64,000 nucleotides of DNA, taken from the NCBI RefSeq assembly GCF_016427505.1, contig NZ_JAELXS010000009.1, positions 1-64,000 of the forward strand. The letters run 5' to 3'. Numbering within the stretch: position 1 is the stretch's first letter; each line of letters begins with the position of its first letter. Positions 1-9,937 of this stretch are shown one piece after another. The notes beneath the pieces are model-generated. The model worked only from the letters and a program-made list of their open reading frames with translations, was not told where the DNA came from and did not search any database. The position numbers were made by a program, and so were the translations under genes. This DNA is from Sphingomonas mollis (GTDB lineage Bacteria > Pseudomonadota > Alphaproteobacteria > Sphingomonadales > Sphingomonadaceae).

Positions 1-77
<77 letters not shown>

Positions 78-147
78 TTGGAAGCGAGGCCGGCCAACTA
101 GGCGAGGCCCCCCTGCCTGTCAACGACCCTTTTTCATGCGGCGTTTT

Positions 148-1368
148 TCAGGGCGCCGCCGGTGCGTCCGCCGCCGGCCGCTTGCGCCCGCGCTGTTGCT
201 GGACGAGCGTGCCGTGTTCGAACAGGAAACCGGCGATATCCGGCTTGCCCGCCGCCCCCAGCACGGTCTGGATGATGATGAGCAGCGGCACCGCCAGCAG
301 CGCGCCGAGCGTCCCCCACACCCATCCCCAGAAGCTGAGCGAGATGAGGATCAGCAGCGGACTAATCGTCAGGCGATGGCCGACGACGAACGGCGTGATC
401 GCGTTCGCCTCGATCAGGTGCAGCCCGTACATCATCGCGGGCGGCAGCATCGCCATCCAGATGTCGGAAAAGGTCATCAGCCCGCCCAGCGCCAGCAGGA
501 ACGCGCCGATCACCGGCCCGAAATAGGGGATGTAGTTGAGCAGTGCGACGATCCCGCCCCACATCGCCGGATAGGGCATGCCGATCGCCCACAACGCCAC
601 GCCGGTGACGATGCCCAGCACCACGTTGATGGCGGTGATCGTGCCGAGATAGGCGGACACGTCGTCCACCACGTCCTGAATCACGCGGGCGGTCGCCATC
701 GCGCCGTCGAAACTGGTGCGGCCGGTGATCGTCCGCTGCCGCATCCGCGTCCAGCCGGACAGGAAGAAGAATACGATCAGCATGCCGAACAGCACCTGCA
801 CGATCACCGCCGGCGCCGAGGTGGCGGCCAGTTCGAGGATCGATCCCGGCGCCGCCACCGCTGCCGTGCGCGGCTGGCGGATCGGCGTCGTCGCCACCTG
901 GCGCAGCGTCTTGTTCACATAGGTTTCGAGGTTGGAATACAGGTCGAACAGCGGCGCCAGATTGTCCTGGATGCGGTCCAGCCGGGTCGGCAGCAGGCGG
1001 AAGAAGTCGGCCGCCGGGACGATGATCGCCGCCAGCGCGATATTGGCGGCCAGCAGGAACGTGAGAAGGCACAGCAGCGCGGCCAGCGGCGACGGCACCC
1101 GCCGCCGCTCCAGCCATTCCAGCACCGGGATCAGCGCGACGGCGATGACCAGTGCGGTCGTGAGCGGCAGGAAAAACTCCGCCCCCGCCTTCAGGGCGAA
1201 CGGCAACGCCAGTACCAGTCCGACACCGGCGGTCAGCGTCAGCGACGCCAGCAGCCGGTCGCGGCGCATGGCAATGCGTACCGCTTCCTCCGCGGCGACG
1301 CCCACCGGCACGCCCAACAGGGAGTCGCCGGGCATATCGGGGGTAAGACGGGTGTCCGGGTCGACCAT
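148..1368 (-). CDS. AI-2E family transporter (PerM/YdiK-like membrane permease)
   Basis: 406-aa polytopic membrane protein of the AI-2E/PerM exporter family, whose members export autoinducers or ions or are of unknown substrate. Visible features are a cytoplasmic N-terminus of about 45 residues, a paired hydrophobic hairpin (about residues 45-90), a long soluble middle segment, and a C-terminal block of membrane helices with the family-typical stretch YFGPVIGAFLLALGGL. Length matches the family. The start at 1368 gives an unbroken N-terminus. It lies alone between the tRNA-Asp and a small unknown gene on the same strand. Substrate cannot be deduced from sequence. Confidence 0.85.
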   Translation of the reverse strand: MVDPDTRLTPDMPGDSLLGVPVGVAAEEAVRIAMRRDRLLASLTLTAGVGLVLALPFALKAGAEFFLPLTTALVIAVALIPVLEWLERRRVPSPLAALLCLLTFLLAANIALAAIIVPAADFFRLLPTRLDRIQDNLAPLFDLYSNLETYVNKTLRQVATTPIRQPRTAAVAAPGSILELAATSAPAVIVQVLFGMLIVFFFLSGWTRMRQRTITGRTSFDGAMATARVIQDVVDDVSAYLGTITAINVVLGIVTGVALWAIGMPYPAMWGGIVALLNYIPYFGPVIGAFLLALGGLMTFSDIWMAMLPPAMMYGLHLIEANAITPFVVGHRLTISPLLILISLSFWGWVWGTLGALLAVPLLIIIQTVLGAAGKPDIAGFLFEHGTLVQQQRGRKRPAADAPAAP

Positions 1369-1440
1369 GTCACCACCCTAGGAGGGCGACCGACGGGCGG
1401 CAACGACCCAGTGTAAGTTATTCCGTCAGTTCGCGATCGA

Positions 1441-1791
1441 TCAGTTCGGCTCGATCGCCATCAGCACGGTGCCCTCGTAGCGCGGGTCACCCGGGTTGTG
1501 CAGCGTGCTGGCCGAGAAGCGGCGCGGCGTGATGCGCAACGCGCCGAGGCCGGCGAGCTTGAACGAGCCCATCTTTTCTTCCTTGGGCGGCTTGCCGTCG
1601 CGTTCCAGCGTCGTGGCATCGACGTAGATCTCGTCGTGCCGGGTATAGATGACGTGCGGCGCCAGCGTCACGTCGCCGCGATTATAGGTCGCGGCGACCG
1701 CCAGTTGCTTGACGATCGCCTCGAAGATCACCGCCGGCGACGGCGGTGGGGAGGCAGCGGGACGTTCGATCGCAGAGCTCATATCGTTCAT
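1441..1791 (-). CDS. Hypothetical protein, 116 aa
   Basis: Unrecognised small soluble protein. The start at 1791 is chosen because GGGAG lies just upstream on the minus strand; a longer in-frame ATG at 1827 has no better ribosome site. The N-terminal 20 residues are Pro/Ala/Ser-rich and probably disordered. The rest (AIVKQLAVAATYNRGDVTLAPHV, then a Lys-rich turn and a beta-rich end) looks like a compact folded domain. There are no Cys residues, signal peptide or membrane helix. Only about 70 bp separate it from the transporter downstream, so the two may be co-transcribed. Confidence 0.6.
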   Translation of the reverse strand: MNDMSSAIERPAASPPPSPAVIFEAIVKQLAVAATYNRGDVTLAPHVIYTRHDEIYVDATTLERDGKPPKEEKMGSFKLAGLGALRITPRRFSASTLHNPGDPRYEGTVLMAIEPN

Positions 1792-1893
1792 CCCGCTCCC
1801 TTTGCGCCTATCGCTGCGTTGCAGCAATAACGATGTGGCGAACGCATCGTTTCATCACGGCACGCAATCGCCGGCAGGGCAGCACCGGAAAGC

Positions 1894-4032
1894 CTATCGC
1901 GCGGCCGTTTCCCCGGCAGGTCCCATCAGTTTCTGCGCGAAATAGGTCATCTGCAAGGCCTGCAACCGTGCACCCTGCGCAATGTCAGCATCCCCCGAAT
2001 GGCCGCCCGCCGTATCCTCGTAGAACAGATAGGGCAGGCCATATTCCTTCAACCGCGCCGCGAACTTGCGCGCGTGCTGCGGCCCGACGCGATCGTCCTT
2101 GGTCGTCGTCCAGATATAGGGTTCGGGATAGGCGCCGCCCTTCCTGATGTTCGCATAGGGCGATATCTTTTCGAGGAACGCGCGCTCCGCCGGGTTGTCG
2201 ACCGAGCCATATTCGTCGACCCACGACGCGCCCGCCGCGATCTTTTCGTACCGGATCATGTCGAGCAGCGGCACCTGGATCGCGACGGCGTTCCACAGAT
2301 CGGGGTGCTGGTTGAATTCGACGCCCATCAACAGGCCGCCGTTCGACCCGCCATAGATGCCGAGCTTCTTCGCGCTCGTCATCCGCCGCGCGAACAGATC
2401 CTTCGCCACGGCGGCGAAATCGTCATAGATCACCTGCCGCTTCGTCTTGCGGCCGGCATCGTGCCACGCCGGCCCGAACTCGCCGCCGCCCCGGATATTG
2501 GCGAGAACATAGGCACCGCCGCGTTCGAGCCACAGCTTGCCGGTCGATCCCAGATAGGTCGGCAGGCGCGACAGTTCGAACCCGCCATAGGCGGTCATCA
2601 GCGTCGGCGTCGTGCCGTCGAGCTTCGCCCCCTTCGGCCGAACGACGAAATACGGCACCTTCGTGGCATCGGTCGAGGTCGCCTCGAACTGTTCCACCGT
2701 CACGCCGGCTGCGTCATATTGCGCGGGCAGCGTCTTCACGACCTTCGGCGCGGCCGGTGCCGCCGCATCGATGGTGGCGAGCGTGGTCGGGGTCGCGAAG
2801 CCGGTCAGCGACACGAACGCGCGGTTCTCGCGATCGGTGGTGCTGGCGACGCCGACGCTCATATTCTCTGGCACGGCCACCGGCGTTGCTGCCCAGCCGG
2901 CGGCGGTCGGCGCGAACACGGTCATCCGCCCCCGGACATTGTCGATATAGGTCAGGATCACGCGATCCTTCGTCGTCGACACGCCCTGTACCGCCTGACG
3001 CGGGGTCGGAGCGAACAGGACGCGCGGTGTCATCCGCCCGCTTTCCAGTTCGGCCAGCGGCACCCACGCGACCGAGCCGGCGGCGATATTGCCCCACGGA
3101 TCGCTGGTGTCGAAGATCACCCGGCCATCGACCATTCCGGCCGGAAAGGTGCGGGCCGGCACGTCGAGCTTGCGCGTCGTTCCCGCTGGCGTCCCCGTGG
3201 GGGTCCAAACGAACTTCTCGCCACCGAAGAACGTCACCCGTCGCTCGATCACCACCGCGCGGTTGCCCTTCGCGTCGATCAGCGTCGTCGCATAGGTGCC
3301 GAGTTGATCCTGCGGCGATCCGCGGAACACCTCGACCGCCTGATCGACCGGCTGTCCACGCTTCAACAGCTTGACGACAAAGGGATAGGACGAGGCGGTC
3401 AGCGTGCCGGCGCCCCAGTCACGGCTGACGAGCAGCGTGTCCTTGTCGATCCAGGTCGCCCCCTGCTTCGAGGTCGACAGCGCGAAGCCGTTGGCGACGA
3501 ACTGGCCCGTCGCCAGATCGAATTCGCGATAGCTGATCGCGTCCTCGCCCCCTTCGGACAGGGCGACCAGGCACAGGCGTTCCTCGGGTTGCAGGCAGGT
3601 CGCGCCCTTCCACACCCATTTCTTGCCCTCGGCCTTGCTGAGCGCGTCGAGGTCGATCAGCGTCTTCCATGCGGGTGCGGGGTTTGCGTAATCGGCCTCG
3701 GTCGTCCAGCGCCACAGCCCTTGCGGATGATCGGCATCGCGCCAGAAATTCAGGATGCGGCCAAACTGCTGGTTGGGCATCGGGATGCGATCCTTGGCCG
3801 ACGCGATCGCCAACGCCTCTGCATAGAAGGCGGCGTAGCGGGGATCGTTCTGGAGCCGGGGCAGCGTGCGGGCATTCTCCGCCTCCACCCATGACAGCGC
3901 CTTCGCGCCGTCCTTGTCCTCCAGCCAGATATAGGGATCGTTGGTCATCGCCGCGGTCTGGGCGAGCGTCGGGGCGCCCGCAAGCCCCCCGGCCAGGATC
4001 GTCGCGGCCAGCAACATCTTCACTTCACGCAT
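1894..4032 (-). CDS. Prolyl oligopeptidase family serine peptidase (S9), secreted
   Basis: 712-aa S9-family peptidase, expected to cleave short proline-containing peptides in the periplasm. The start at 4032 puts a signal peptide first (MREVKMLLAATILAGG...LAQ); the in-frame extension up to 4119 is not signal-like. The N-terminal two thirds is the beta-propeller region. The C-terminal catalytic alpha/beta-hydrolase domain has the nucleophile in YGGSNGGLLMG (Ser about 562), the acid in TTKDDRVGP (about 646) and the base in AGGHSGDAD (about 677). The family triad is complete. It stands alone on the minus strand, followed upstream by a palindromic repeat. Confidence 0.93.
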   Translation of the reverse strand: MREVKMLLAATILAGGLAGAPTLAQTAAMTNDPYIWLEDKDGAKALSWVEAENARTLPRLQNDPRYAAFYAEALAIASAKDRIPMPNQQFGRILNFWRDADHPQGLWRWTTEADYANPAPAWKTLIDLDALSKAEGKKWVWKGATCLQPEERLCLVALSEGGEDAISYREFDLATGQFVANGFALSTSKQGATWIDKDTLLVSRDWGAGTLTASSYPFVVKLLKRGQPVDQAVEVFRGSPQDQLGTYATTLIDAKGNRAVVIERRVTFFGGEKFVWTPTGTPAGTTRKLDVPARTFPAGMVDGRVIFDTSDPWGNIAAGSVAWVPLAELESGRMTPRVLFAPTPRQAVQGVSTTKDRVILTYIDNVRGRMTVFAPTAAGWAATPVAVPENMSVGVASTTDRENRAFVSLTGFATPTTLATIDAAAPAAPKVVKTLPAQYDAAGVTVEQFEATSTDATKVPYFVVRPKGAKLDGTTPTLMTAYGGFELSRLPTYLGSTGKLWLERGGAYVLANIRGGGEFGPAWHDAGRKTKRQVIYDDFAAVAKDLFARRMTSAKKLGIYGGSNGGLLMGVEFNQHPDLWNAVAIQVPLLDMIRYEKIAAGASWVDEYGSVDNPAERAFLEKISPYANIRKGGAYPEPYIWTTTKDDRVGPQHARKFAARLKEYGLPYLFYEDTAGGHSGDADIAQGARLQALQMTYFAQKLMGPAGETAAR

Positions 4033-4113
4033 GAATGGCTCCGTTGATACAATATCACGCCTTGTGCCTTTGGATAGCCGTTTGCGCAATGTATGAGCGA
4101 TACTCCCCCTCAC

Positions 4114-4221
4114 CGTCATCCCGGCGAAGGCCGGGACCCATGGTTGCGGTGTGTCCGGATAGGGAACGAAACCTGACCCCGACCTCCGTGTCCATGGGTC
4201 CCGGCCTTCGCCGGGATGACG
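4114..4221. repeat. Inverted pair of palindromic repeats (CGTCATCCCGGCGAAGG type)
   Basis: Two 30-bp arms in inverted orientation: the left begins CGTCATCCCGGCGAAGGCCG at 4114 and the right ends CGGCCTTCGCCGGGATGACG at 4221, about 48 bp apart. Each arm is itself a short hairpin. It sits between the divergently oriented 5' end of the S9 peptidase and the 3' end of the DUF885 gene. A diverged copy lies at 33527-33609. This is a REP/BIME-like intergenic element. Confidence 0.85.
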
Positions 4222-4245
4222 GGGGTGGAAGGTATCTCCCGGACT

Positions 4246-5976
4246 TTAAAACACCGCCCGCGCCGTCTTCTCCCCCATCATCGCCTGTCGAACCAGCGGG
4301 ATGGGCGGGCCGCCGAAGCTGAGGAAGCGATCGTGGAATGCCTTCCACCCCGCCCGGCCGCCATGCGTCGCGGTCCAGTCGGCGCGCAGGCGGCGGATCA
4401 TCAGCTTGCCCATCGTGTAGTTCAGATAGGCAGGATCATAGGTGCCGCGCGCCGACTGCTGGCGGGCGTTGCCCTCGTCCTGATAGCATTGGTCGACGAA
4501 CATCTGGCGCGACTGTTCCTGCGTCATCCCGCGCGCATGCAGGCCGATGGCCGACAGGAAGCGGCAATCGCGCAGCAGGGCGTTCGACAACTGGCCGATA
4601 TGCACCTGCGCGCTGCCCTGCCCCAGGCCGGCCTCCCACATCATCTCCTCGCTGTAATGCGCCCACCCCTCGGCATAGGCATAGCCAACGAATATACGGC
4701 CGAAGAGGGACGGCGAGCGGTTGGCGTGCAGGAATTGGAGGAAGTGGCCGGGCATCACCTCGTGCACCGAGGTGAACAGCAGGTCGTCCTTCGCCGGCAC
4801 GAACGCGTCGCGCGTCGCCTTGTCCCACGCGGGATCGGGCGGCGAGATGTAATAGATCGACGGGATGTTGCGCTCGAACGGCCCCGGCGGATCGATATAG
4901 GCCGGGTTCTGGCGCATGTATGGTGGCGCTTCCTCGACCAGCGCCTGTTCGGTGCCGGGGATCGTGACCAGATCGTTCTCGACGACGAAGGCCCGCAGTC
5001 GCGGTATCTGGCGGCGTGCCTCCGCCACCGCGCTATCGGCCGGCTTGTCCGATTTCATCCGCTTGACGCAGACCGGCACCGTCGTGCCCGGCGCATATTG
5101 CGCGCACGCCGCGACCAGCGCCGCGCGGTTGCGGGCCAGATCGGCGCGGCCCGCCGCCTCGACCTGGGCGAGTGGCAGGGTGACGCCCTCGGTCGTCGCC
5201 AGCATGCGGGCGAAGCGGGGGGCGCCCAGCGCGAAGTCGCTGGTGGCGCTGGGCCGTTGCTGCTCCATCCAGCCGCCGAGCGCGCGCATCGCGGCGGACG
5301 CGCTGGCGGCGGCGGTCTTAAGGTCGCGCTGCACGCGCTCGTCTTTTACCCCGGCAAAGGCGCGGACGGCATCGCCGGTATAGTAGTCGGCAAAGCCGTT
5401 GAACCCCGCCGCGCCGAACTCGGCGAAGCTGAGCGGCATCGGCGTCGCCAGATTGGCGCGGATGTTGGCCGCCGCCGCGGGCACCGCGAGGAAGAACTTC
5501 GTCAACGCCCGCGCCCGTGTCGTCGCATCGGCATAGTTGCGCGCGATATAGACGTTCGGGTCGAGACCGGCGGTCATGTACCATTGCGGATTGTGGTGCG
5601 GCTGGTCGGCATCCTCCAGCCAGAACAACCGGCCCTCGGTGACCTTTATCAGATAGTCGCGCTCAAACCGGTCCTGCGCGGTCATCCCACGCACCGGCAT
5701 CGCCCGCGCGGCGACCAGCGACCGGCGATAGAATTCGCCCAGCCGCTTCAGGCCCGCCGGGCTCCAGTCCTGCACCTGCCCGTCGAGATCGTGCCGGCCC
5801 TGATAGATGGCGTAGCCGGGATCGAGCCGGAACAGTTCCTCGACATAGGCATCGCGAAAACTGCCCCAGCGACTGGCCTGCGGCGTCACGGCCGTCGACT
5901 GCGGCGCGCGTGGCGCCGGCGCGGCGCCCGTCAACGCCAGCAGCGCAGCGGATGCCGCCATCCCCCATTTCGTCAT
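4246..5976 (-). CDS. DUF885 family protein, secreted putative metallopeptidase
   Basis: 576 aa. The start at 5976 has GGAG about 10 nt upstream and yields a cleavable signal peptide (MTKWGMAASAALLALTGAAP). The body matches the DUF885 family: a metallopeptidase-like motif HEVMPGHF (about residues 400-407) followed by YAEGWAHYSEEMM, and a C-terminal segment ending GGPPIPLVRQAMMG. Members are generally viewed as secreted zinc-dependent peptidases of undefined substrate. It could cooperate with the neighbouring S9 peptidase in peptide degradation (inference from adjacency only). Confidence 0.88.
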   Translation of the reverse strand: MTKWGMAASAALLALTGAAPAPRAPQSTAVTPQASRWGSFRDAYVEELFRLDPGYAIYQGRHDLDGQVQDWSPAGLKRLGEFYRRSLVAARAMPVRGMTAQDRFERDYLIKVTEGRLFWLEDADQPHHNPQWYMTAGLDPNVYIARNYADATTRARALTKFFLAVPAAAANIRANLATPMPLSFAEFGAAGFNGFADYYTGDAVRAFAGVKDERVQRDLKTAAASASAAMRALGGWMEQQRPSATSDFALGAPRFARMLATTEGVTLPLAQVEAAGRADLARNRAALVAACAQYAPGTTVPVCVKRMKSDKPADSAVAEARRQIPRLRAFVVENDLVTIPGTEQALVEEAPPYMRQNPAYIDPPGPFERNIPSIYYISPPDPAWDKATRDAFVPAKDDLLFTSVHEVMPGHFLQFLHANRSPSLFGRIFVGYAYAEGWAHYSEEMMWEAGLGQGSAQVHIGQLSNALLRDCRFLSAIGLHARGMTQEQSRQMFVDQCYQDEGNARQQSARGTYDPAYLNYTMGKLMIRRLRADWTATHGGRAGWKAFHDRFLSFGGPPIPLVRQAMMGEKTARAVF

Positions 5977-6045
5977 TCGTCCATTTCTCCGATTCGCCCG
6001 AGCGGCCATGCTGGCAGGCGCACCGCGTCGGCGCCAGCATTTCGG

Positions 6046-6071
6046 GGAACGGGTCGCAGGCGAGATACGTT
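6046..6071 (+). promoter_or_regulatory. EcfG-type general stress promoter (GGAAC-N18-GTT)
   Basis: GGAAC at 6046-6050 and CGTTT around 6068-6072 match the alphaproteobacterial sigma-EcfG consensus GGAAC-N17-CGTT. It lies 35 nt upstream of the ATG of the alpha/beta hydrolase at 6106, on the correct strand. Confidence 0.65.
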
Positions 6072-6105
6072 TACCGCCCGCATCGATCACGAACGGAGCG
6101 ACGAC

Positions 6106-6933
6106 ATGCCCTACGTAAAAACACGCGACGGTACAGATATTTACGTCAAGGACTGGGGTAGTGGCCGTCCCGTCATCCTGACCCATGGCTGGCCGCTGAA
6201 CGCCGATAGCTGGGATGCGCAGGCGATGGCGCTGGCGGATGCCGGGTTCCGTGCGATCGCCTATGACCGGCGCGGTTTCGGCCGGTCGGGGCAGCCATGG
6301 TCGGGGTACGATTACGACACGCTGGCCGACGATCTGGCCGATGTGATGAAGGCGACGGGCGCCGATGCGGACGCCGCGATCGTCGGCTTCTCGATGGGTG
6401 GCGGCGAGGTCGCACGCTATATGAGCCGGCACGACGGCCGGGGCGTGATCGCCGCCGGCCTGATCTCGTCGGTGGTCCCGTATATGCTGAAGACCGACGA
6501 CAATCCGGACGGCACGCCGCAATCGACGTTCGACCAGATCGCCGACGGCATCAAGGAAGACCGGGCGAAGTTCTTCCGGCACACCTTCGTGCCGCAATTC
6601 TATGGCGTGGGGTATATTTCCAGCCCGGTCAGCGACGATGTCGTCCACTGGTCGACCAGTCTGGCGCTGCAGGCCGGTCTGAAGCCGACGCTGGCCTGTG
6701 CGGAGGCGTTCAGCCACACCGATTTCCGGCCCGACCTCGCCTCGTTCCGCGTGCCGACGCTCATCGTCCATGGCACCGGCGACCAGACCGTGCCGATCGA
6801 TGCCTCGGCCCGCGCGGCGAAGGCCGGCATCGCGAACGCGCAGTTGGTGGAATATGACGGCGCGCCGCACGGCCTGAACGTGACGCACAGCGACCGCCTG
6901 ACACAGGATCTGCTGACCTTCCTGGGCCGCTGA
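6106..6933 (+). CDS. Alpha/beta hydrolase, non-heme chloroperoxidase-like
   Basis: 275-aa cytoplasmic alpha/beta hydrolase of the cofactor-free chloroperoxidase/esterase group. The N-terminus MPYVKTRDGTDIYVKDWG leads to the oxyanion segment HGWPLN and the nucleophile elbow GFSMGGGEV (Ser about 98). The acid is likely in HGTGDQTVP and the base His in YDGAPHGLN near the C-terminus. GGAG precedes the ATG. An EcfG-like promoter directly upstream suggests induction in the general stress response, as is common for this group (inference). It converges with ftsB across a strong hairpin. Confidence 0.9.
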   Translation: MPYVKTRDGTDIYVKDWGSGRPVILTHGWPLNADSWDAQAMALADAGFRAIAYDRRGFGRSGQPWSGYDYDTLADDLADVMKATGADADAAIVGFSMGGGEVARYMSRHDGRGVIAAGLISSVVPYMLKTDDNPDGTPQSTFDQIADGIKEDRAKFFRHTFVPQFYGVGYISSPVSDDVVHWSTSLALQAGLKPTLACAEAFSHTDFRPDLASFRVPTLIVHGTGDQTVPIDASARAAKAGIANAQLVEYDGAPHGLNVTHSDRLTQDLLTFLGR

Positions 6934-6943
6934 TCCGATGAAA

Positions 6944-6975
6944 CGCGCCGGTCGCCATCAACGGCGACCGGCGCG
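6944..6975. terminator. Bidirectional hairpin terminator
   Basis: A perfect 13-bp stem (arm CGCGCCGGTCGCC) with a 6-nt loop lies between the convergent hydrolase and ftsB genes. It is preceded by AAA and followed by CTTCGTT, so U-rich tails are weak in both directions. Confidence 0.7.
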
Positions 6976-6980
6976 CTTCG

Positions 6981-7304
6981 TTATTTCGGGTCGAGCGGGA
7001 CGATCACCTCGTCGGGATGGGTGACGTTCAGTTCCTTGCGGACCATTTCGTCGACCATATCCGGGTTGGCGTGATCCGGGTTGAGCAACGCCACCCGGTT
7101 CTTCAGCACCTGCCGCCGCTGATCGAGCACGGCATAATCCCGTTCCCGCTTCACCAGTTGCCGCTTGTAATCGCCATAGGCGAGCAGGCCGTTCGGCCCC
7201 AGCACGGCATAGATGCCGAAGAACGCCATGACCGCGAGGACCGCCGCCGGCACCGCTGCCCGCCGCAGCGTCCGGCGAAAGGCCGACGGCTTCCTCGCGC
7301 GCAT
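6981..7304 (-). CDS. ftsB: FtsB/DivIC-type cell division protein
   Basis: 107-aa bitopic division protein. A basic cytoplasmic N-terminus (about 18 residues) precedes a single membrane helix (AAVPAAVLAVMAFFGIYAVL, about 16-35). A periplasmic coiled coil (KRQLVKRERDYAVLDQRRQVLK) follows, then a small C-terminal domain. FtsB forms the FtsQ-FtsB-FtsL complex at the septum. It begins 2 nt after the eno stop, so the pair forms an eno-ftsB operon, a linkage widespread in proteobacteria. This context supports ftsB over an unrelated coiled-coil protein. Confidence 0.88.
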   Translation of the reverse strand: MRARKPSAFRRTLRRAAVPAAVLAVMAFFGIYAVLGPNGLLAYGDYKRQLVKRERDYAVLDQRRQVLKNRVALLNPDHANPDMVDEMVRKELNVTHPDEVIVPLDPK

Positions 7305-7306
7305 CG

Positions 7307-8653
<1,347 letters not shown>

Positions 8654-8703
8654 CTATATCGCGGGCACCGCGTCGGCAATCGTTGCGCGTACGTTGCGTG
8701 CAG

Positions 8704-8728
8704 GGAACCGGCACGGATAAGACTTGTT
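8704..8728 (+). promoter_or_regulatory. EcfG-type general stress promoter (GGAAC-N17-GTT)
   Basis: GGAAC at 8704-8708 and GTT at 8726-8728 with a 17-nt spacer, ending about 28 nt before the ATG at 8757. It would drive the four-gene YqjD/E/K-like operon in the general stress response. Confidence 0.65.
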
Positions 8729-8756
8729 GAACCGGCGAATAGCAAGGACACCGACC

Positions 8757-9275
8757 ATGCCCGACAACGATCTGAACCCGATGACCGATAGCGATATCGC
8801 CGCCAGCCCCGCCGGTGGTGAGTTGCAGACCGCCGCGCCACTGAAGAATGCCGGCAGCGATATCGATGCACCGACCGCCGACAAGTCGCTCGCTGCCCGC
8901 ACCGCCGATGCCAAACAGGCGATCCGCGACGGCGCCGGCAAGGCTGGCCAGCAGGCGACGGAGAAGCTTCGCACGCTGGCCGACGACGGCAAGGCGAAGG
9001 CCGGCACCGCGCTGGACCAGCTGTCGCAATTGCTGATCGATGCCGCGACGCAGGTCGATGACAAGATCGGTGCGCAATACGGCGAATATGCCCGCTCGGC
9101 CGCCGGTCAGGTGTCGGGATTCGCCGATACGGTCCGCAACAAGAACATCGACGACCTGATCGACGATGCCCGCAATTTCGTGAAGGCAAGCCCGGCCGTC
9201 GCGGTCGGTGCCGCCGCCGCGCTCGGCTTCGTCGTCGCGCGCCTGATCCAGTCGGGCGTGGATTCGCAGGATTGA
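8757..9275 (+). CDS. DUF883/YqjD-like membrane-anchored protein
   Basis: 172 aa. A long Ala/Asp/Lys-rich amphipathic helical body (about residues 40-140) is followed by one C-terminal membrane helix (PAVAVGAAAALGFVVARLI). This layout matches ElaB/YqjD/DUF883 proteins, which are tail-anchored in the inner membrane and in E. coli can bind ribosomes in stationary phase. The ATG at 8757 follows AAGGA. It is the first gene of an operon with YqjE-like and YqjK-like partners, paralleling the E. coli yqjD-yqjE-yqjK order. Family membership is inferred from layout, not strong motif identity. Confidence 0.7.
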   Translation: MPDNDLNPMTDSDIAASPAGGELQTAAPLKNAGSDIDAPTADKSLAARTADAKQAIRDGAGKAGQQATEKLRTLADDGKAKAGTALDQLSQLLIDAATQVDDKIGAQYGEYARSAAGQVSGFADTVRNKNIDDLIDDARNFVKASPAVAVGAAAALGFVVARLIQSGVDSQD

Positions 9276-9280
9276 CCTCT

Positions 9281-9625
9281 TTGCCGCCCCTGATCGAAGA
9301 AGAAGGTGTCACGACGTTGATCGGCCGGCTGGTAGATGACAGCCGGCATGTCGTGTCCGCCGAAATCGGCCTGTACAAGGCGAAGGCGTCCGAACGGATC
9401 GCGGCGTACAAGTCCGCGATCCTGTTCTTTGCGGTCGCCGGCGTGCTGGCCCTGGCGGCGTTGGTCGCGTTGCTGGTCGGGCTCATCATGGCGCTCGCCA
9501 CGCTGGTCGGGCCGTTGCTGGCGACGGTGATCGTCGTAATCGTCGTGCTTGCCCTCGCCGGTGGGCTGGCGTTCGTCGGCAAGGGCAAGCTCGCCGCGCC
9601 GATCCTGCCGGAGCGGTCGGCGTGA
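9281..9625 (+). CDS. YqjE/DUF1469-like phage holin superfamily membrane protein
   Basis: 114 aa. An N-terminal amphipathic segment (LIGRLVDDSRHVVSAEIGLY) precedes two tightly packed membrane helices (about residues 44-68 and 72-98) and a short cytoplasmic tail. This is the Actinobacteria/proteobacteria holin-like DUF1469 pattern seen in YqjE. TTG at 9281 is preferred because AGGA at 9268-9271 is 9 nt upstream; a TTG at 9272 overlaps the previous stop but has no usable spacing. The ribosome site lies inside the end of the preceding gene, so translation is probably coupled. Confidence 0.75.
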   Translation: MPPLIEEEGVTTLIGRLVDDSRHVVSAEIGLYKAKASERIAAYKSAILFFAVAGVLALAALVALLVGLIMALATLVGPLLATVIVVIVVLALAGGLAFVGKGKLAAPILPERSA

Positions 9626-9933
9626 GCGATCCGCGTCTCGATCTCGTCGCCGCCGAACTTCAGGCAGCCGAAGCGCGTGCGCGCCTGTCAGGCACCGTCG
9701 CGCAATTACAGGGGCGGCTCGACCCGAAGGTCATCGCCGACGATGCGCGACAGGCGGGTCTCGATGCCGTGAATGCCGGCGTCGATGGGGCCAAGCGTTA
9801 TCCCGGCATCGTCGCCGGAGCAGTCGCCGCGGTCGGACTGTTGTTCGCCCGTCGCCGCATCGGCGATGCGCTACGCCGACGCCGTGCCCGCCGCCCGGTT
9901 CCCGCCTCCCCGATACCCCGTTCGAAGGATTGA
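9622..9933 (+). CDS. DUF3618/YqjK-like protein
   Basis: 103 aa starting with GTG, overlapping the previous stop by 4 nt (GTGA). The N-terminal helical motif LVAAELQAAEARARLSGTV followed by LQGRLDPK is typical of DUF3618. A membrane-seeking segment (YPGIVAGAVAAVGLLFA, about 61-77) is followed by a strongly basic tail (RRRIGDALRRRRARR). As the third gene of the operon it occupies the YqjK position. Its function is unknown; it is presumed to associate with the other small membrane proteins. Confidence 0.72.
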   Translation: MSDPRLDLVAAELQAAEARARLSGTVAQLQGRLDPKVIADDARQAGLDAVNAGVDGAKRYPGIVAGAVAAVGLLFARRRIGDALRRRRARRPVPASPIPRSKD

Positions 9934-9937
9934 TATC

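Noticed and set aside
136..1416. Long plus-strand open frame antisense to the AI-2E transporter
   Set aside because: Arg/Gln/His-rich nonsense typical of the antisense strand of a GC-rich gene; no motif or ribosome site, and the minus-strand gene is clear.
4055..4348. Short minus-strand frame across the repeat pair at 4114-4221
   Set aside because: It translates the palindrome (SSRRRPGPMD...) and runs antisense into the DUF885 end; no start signal.
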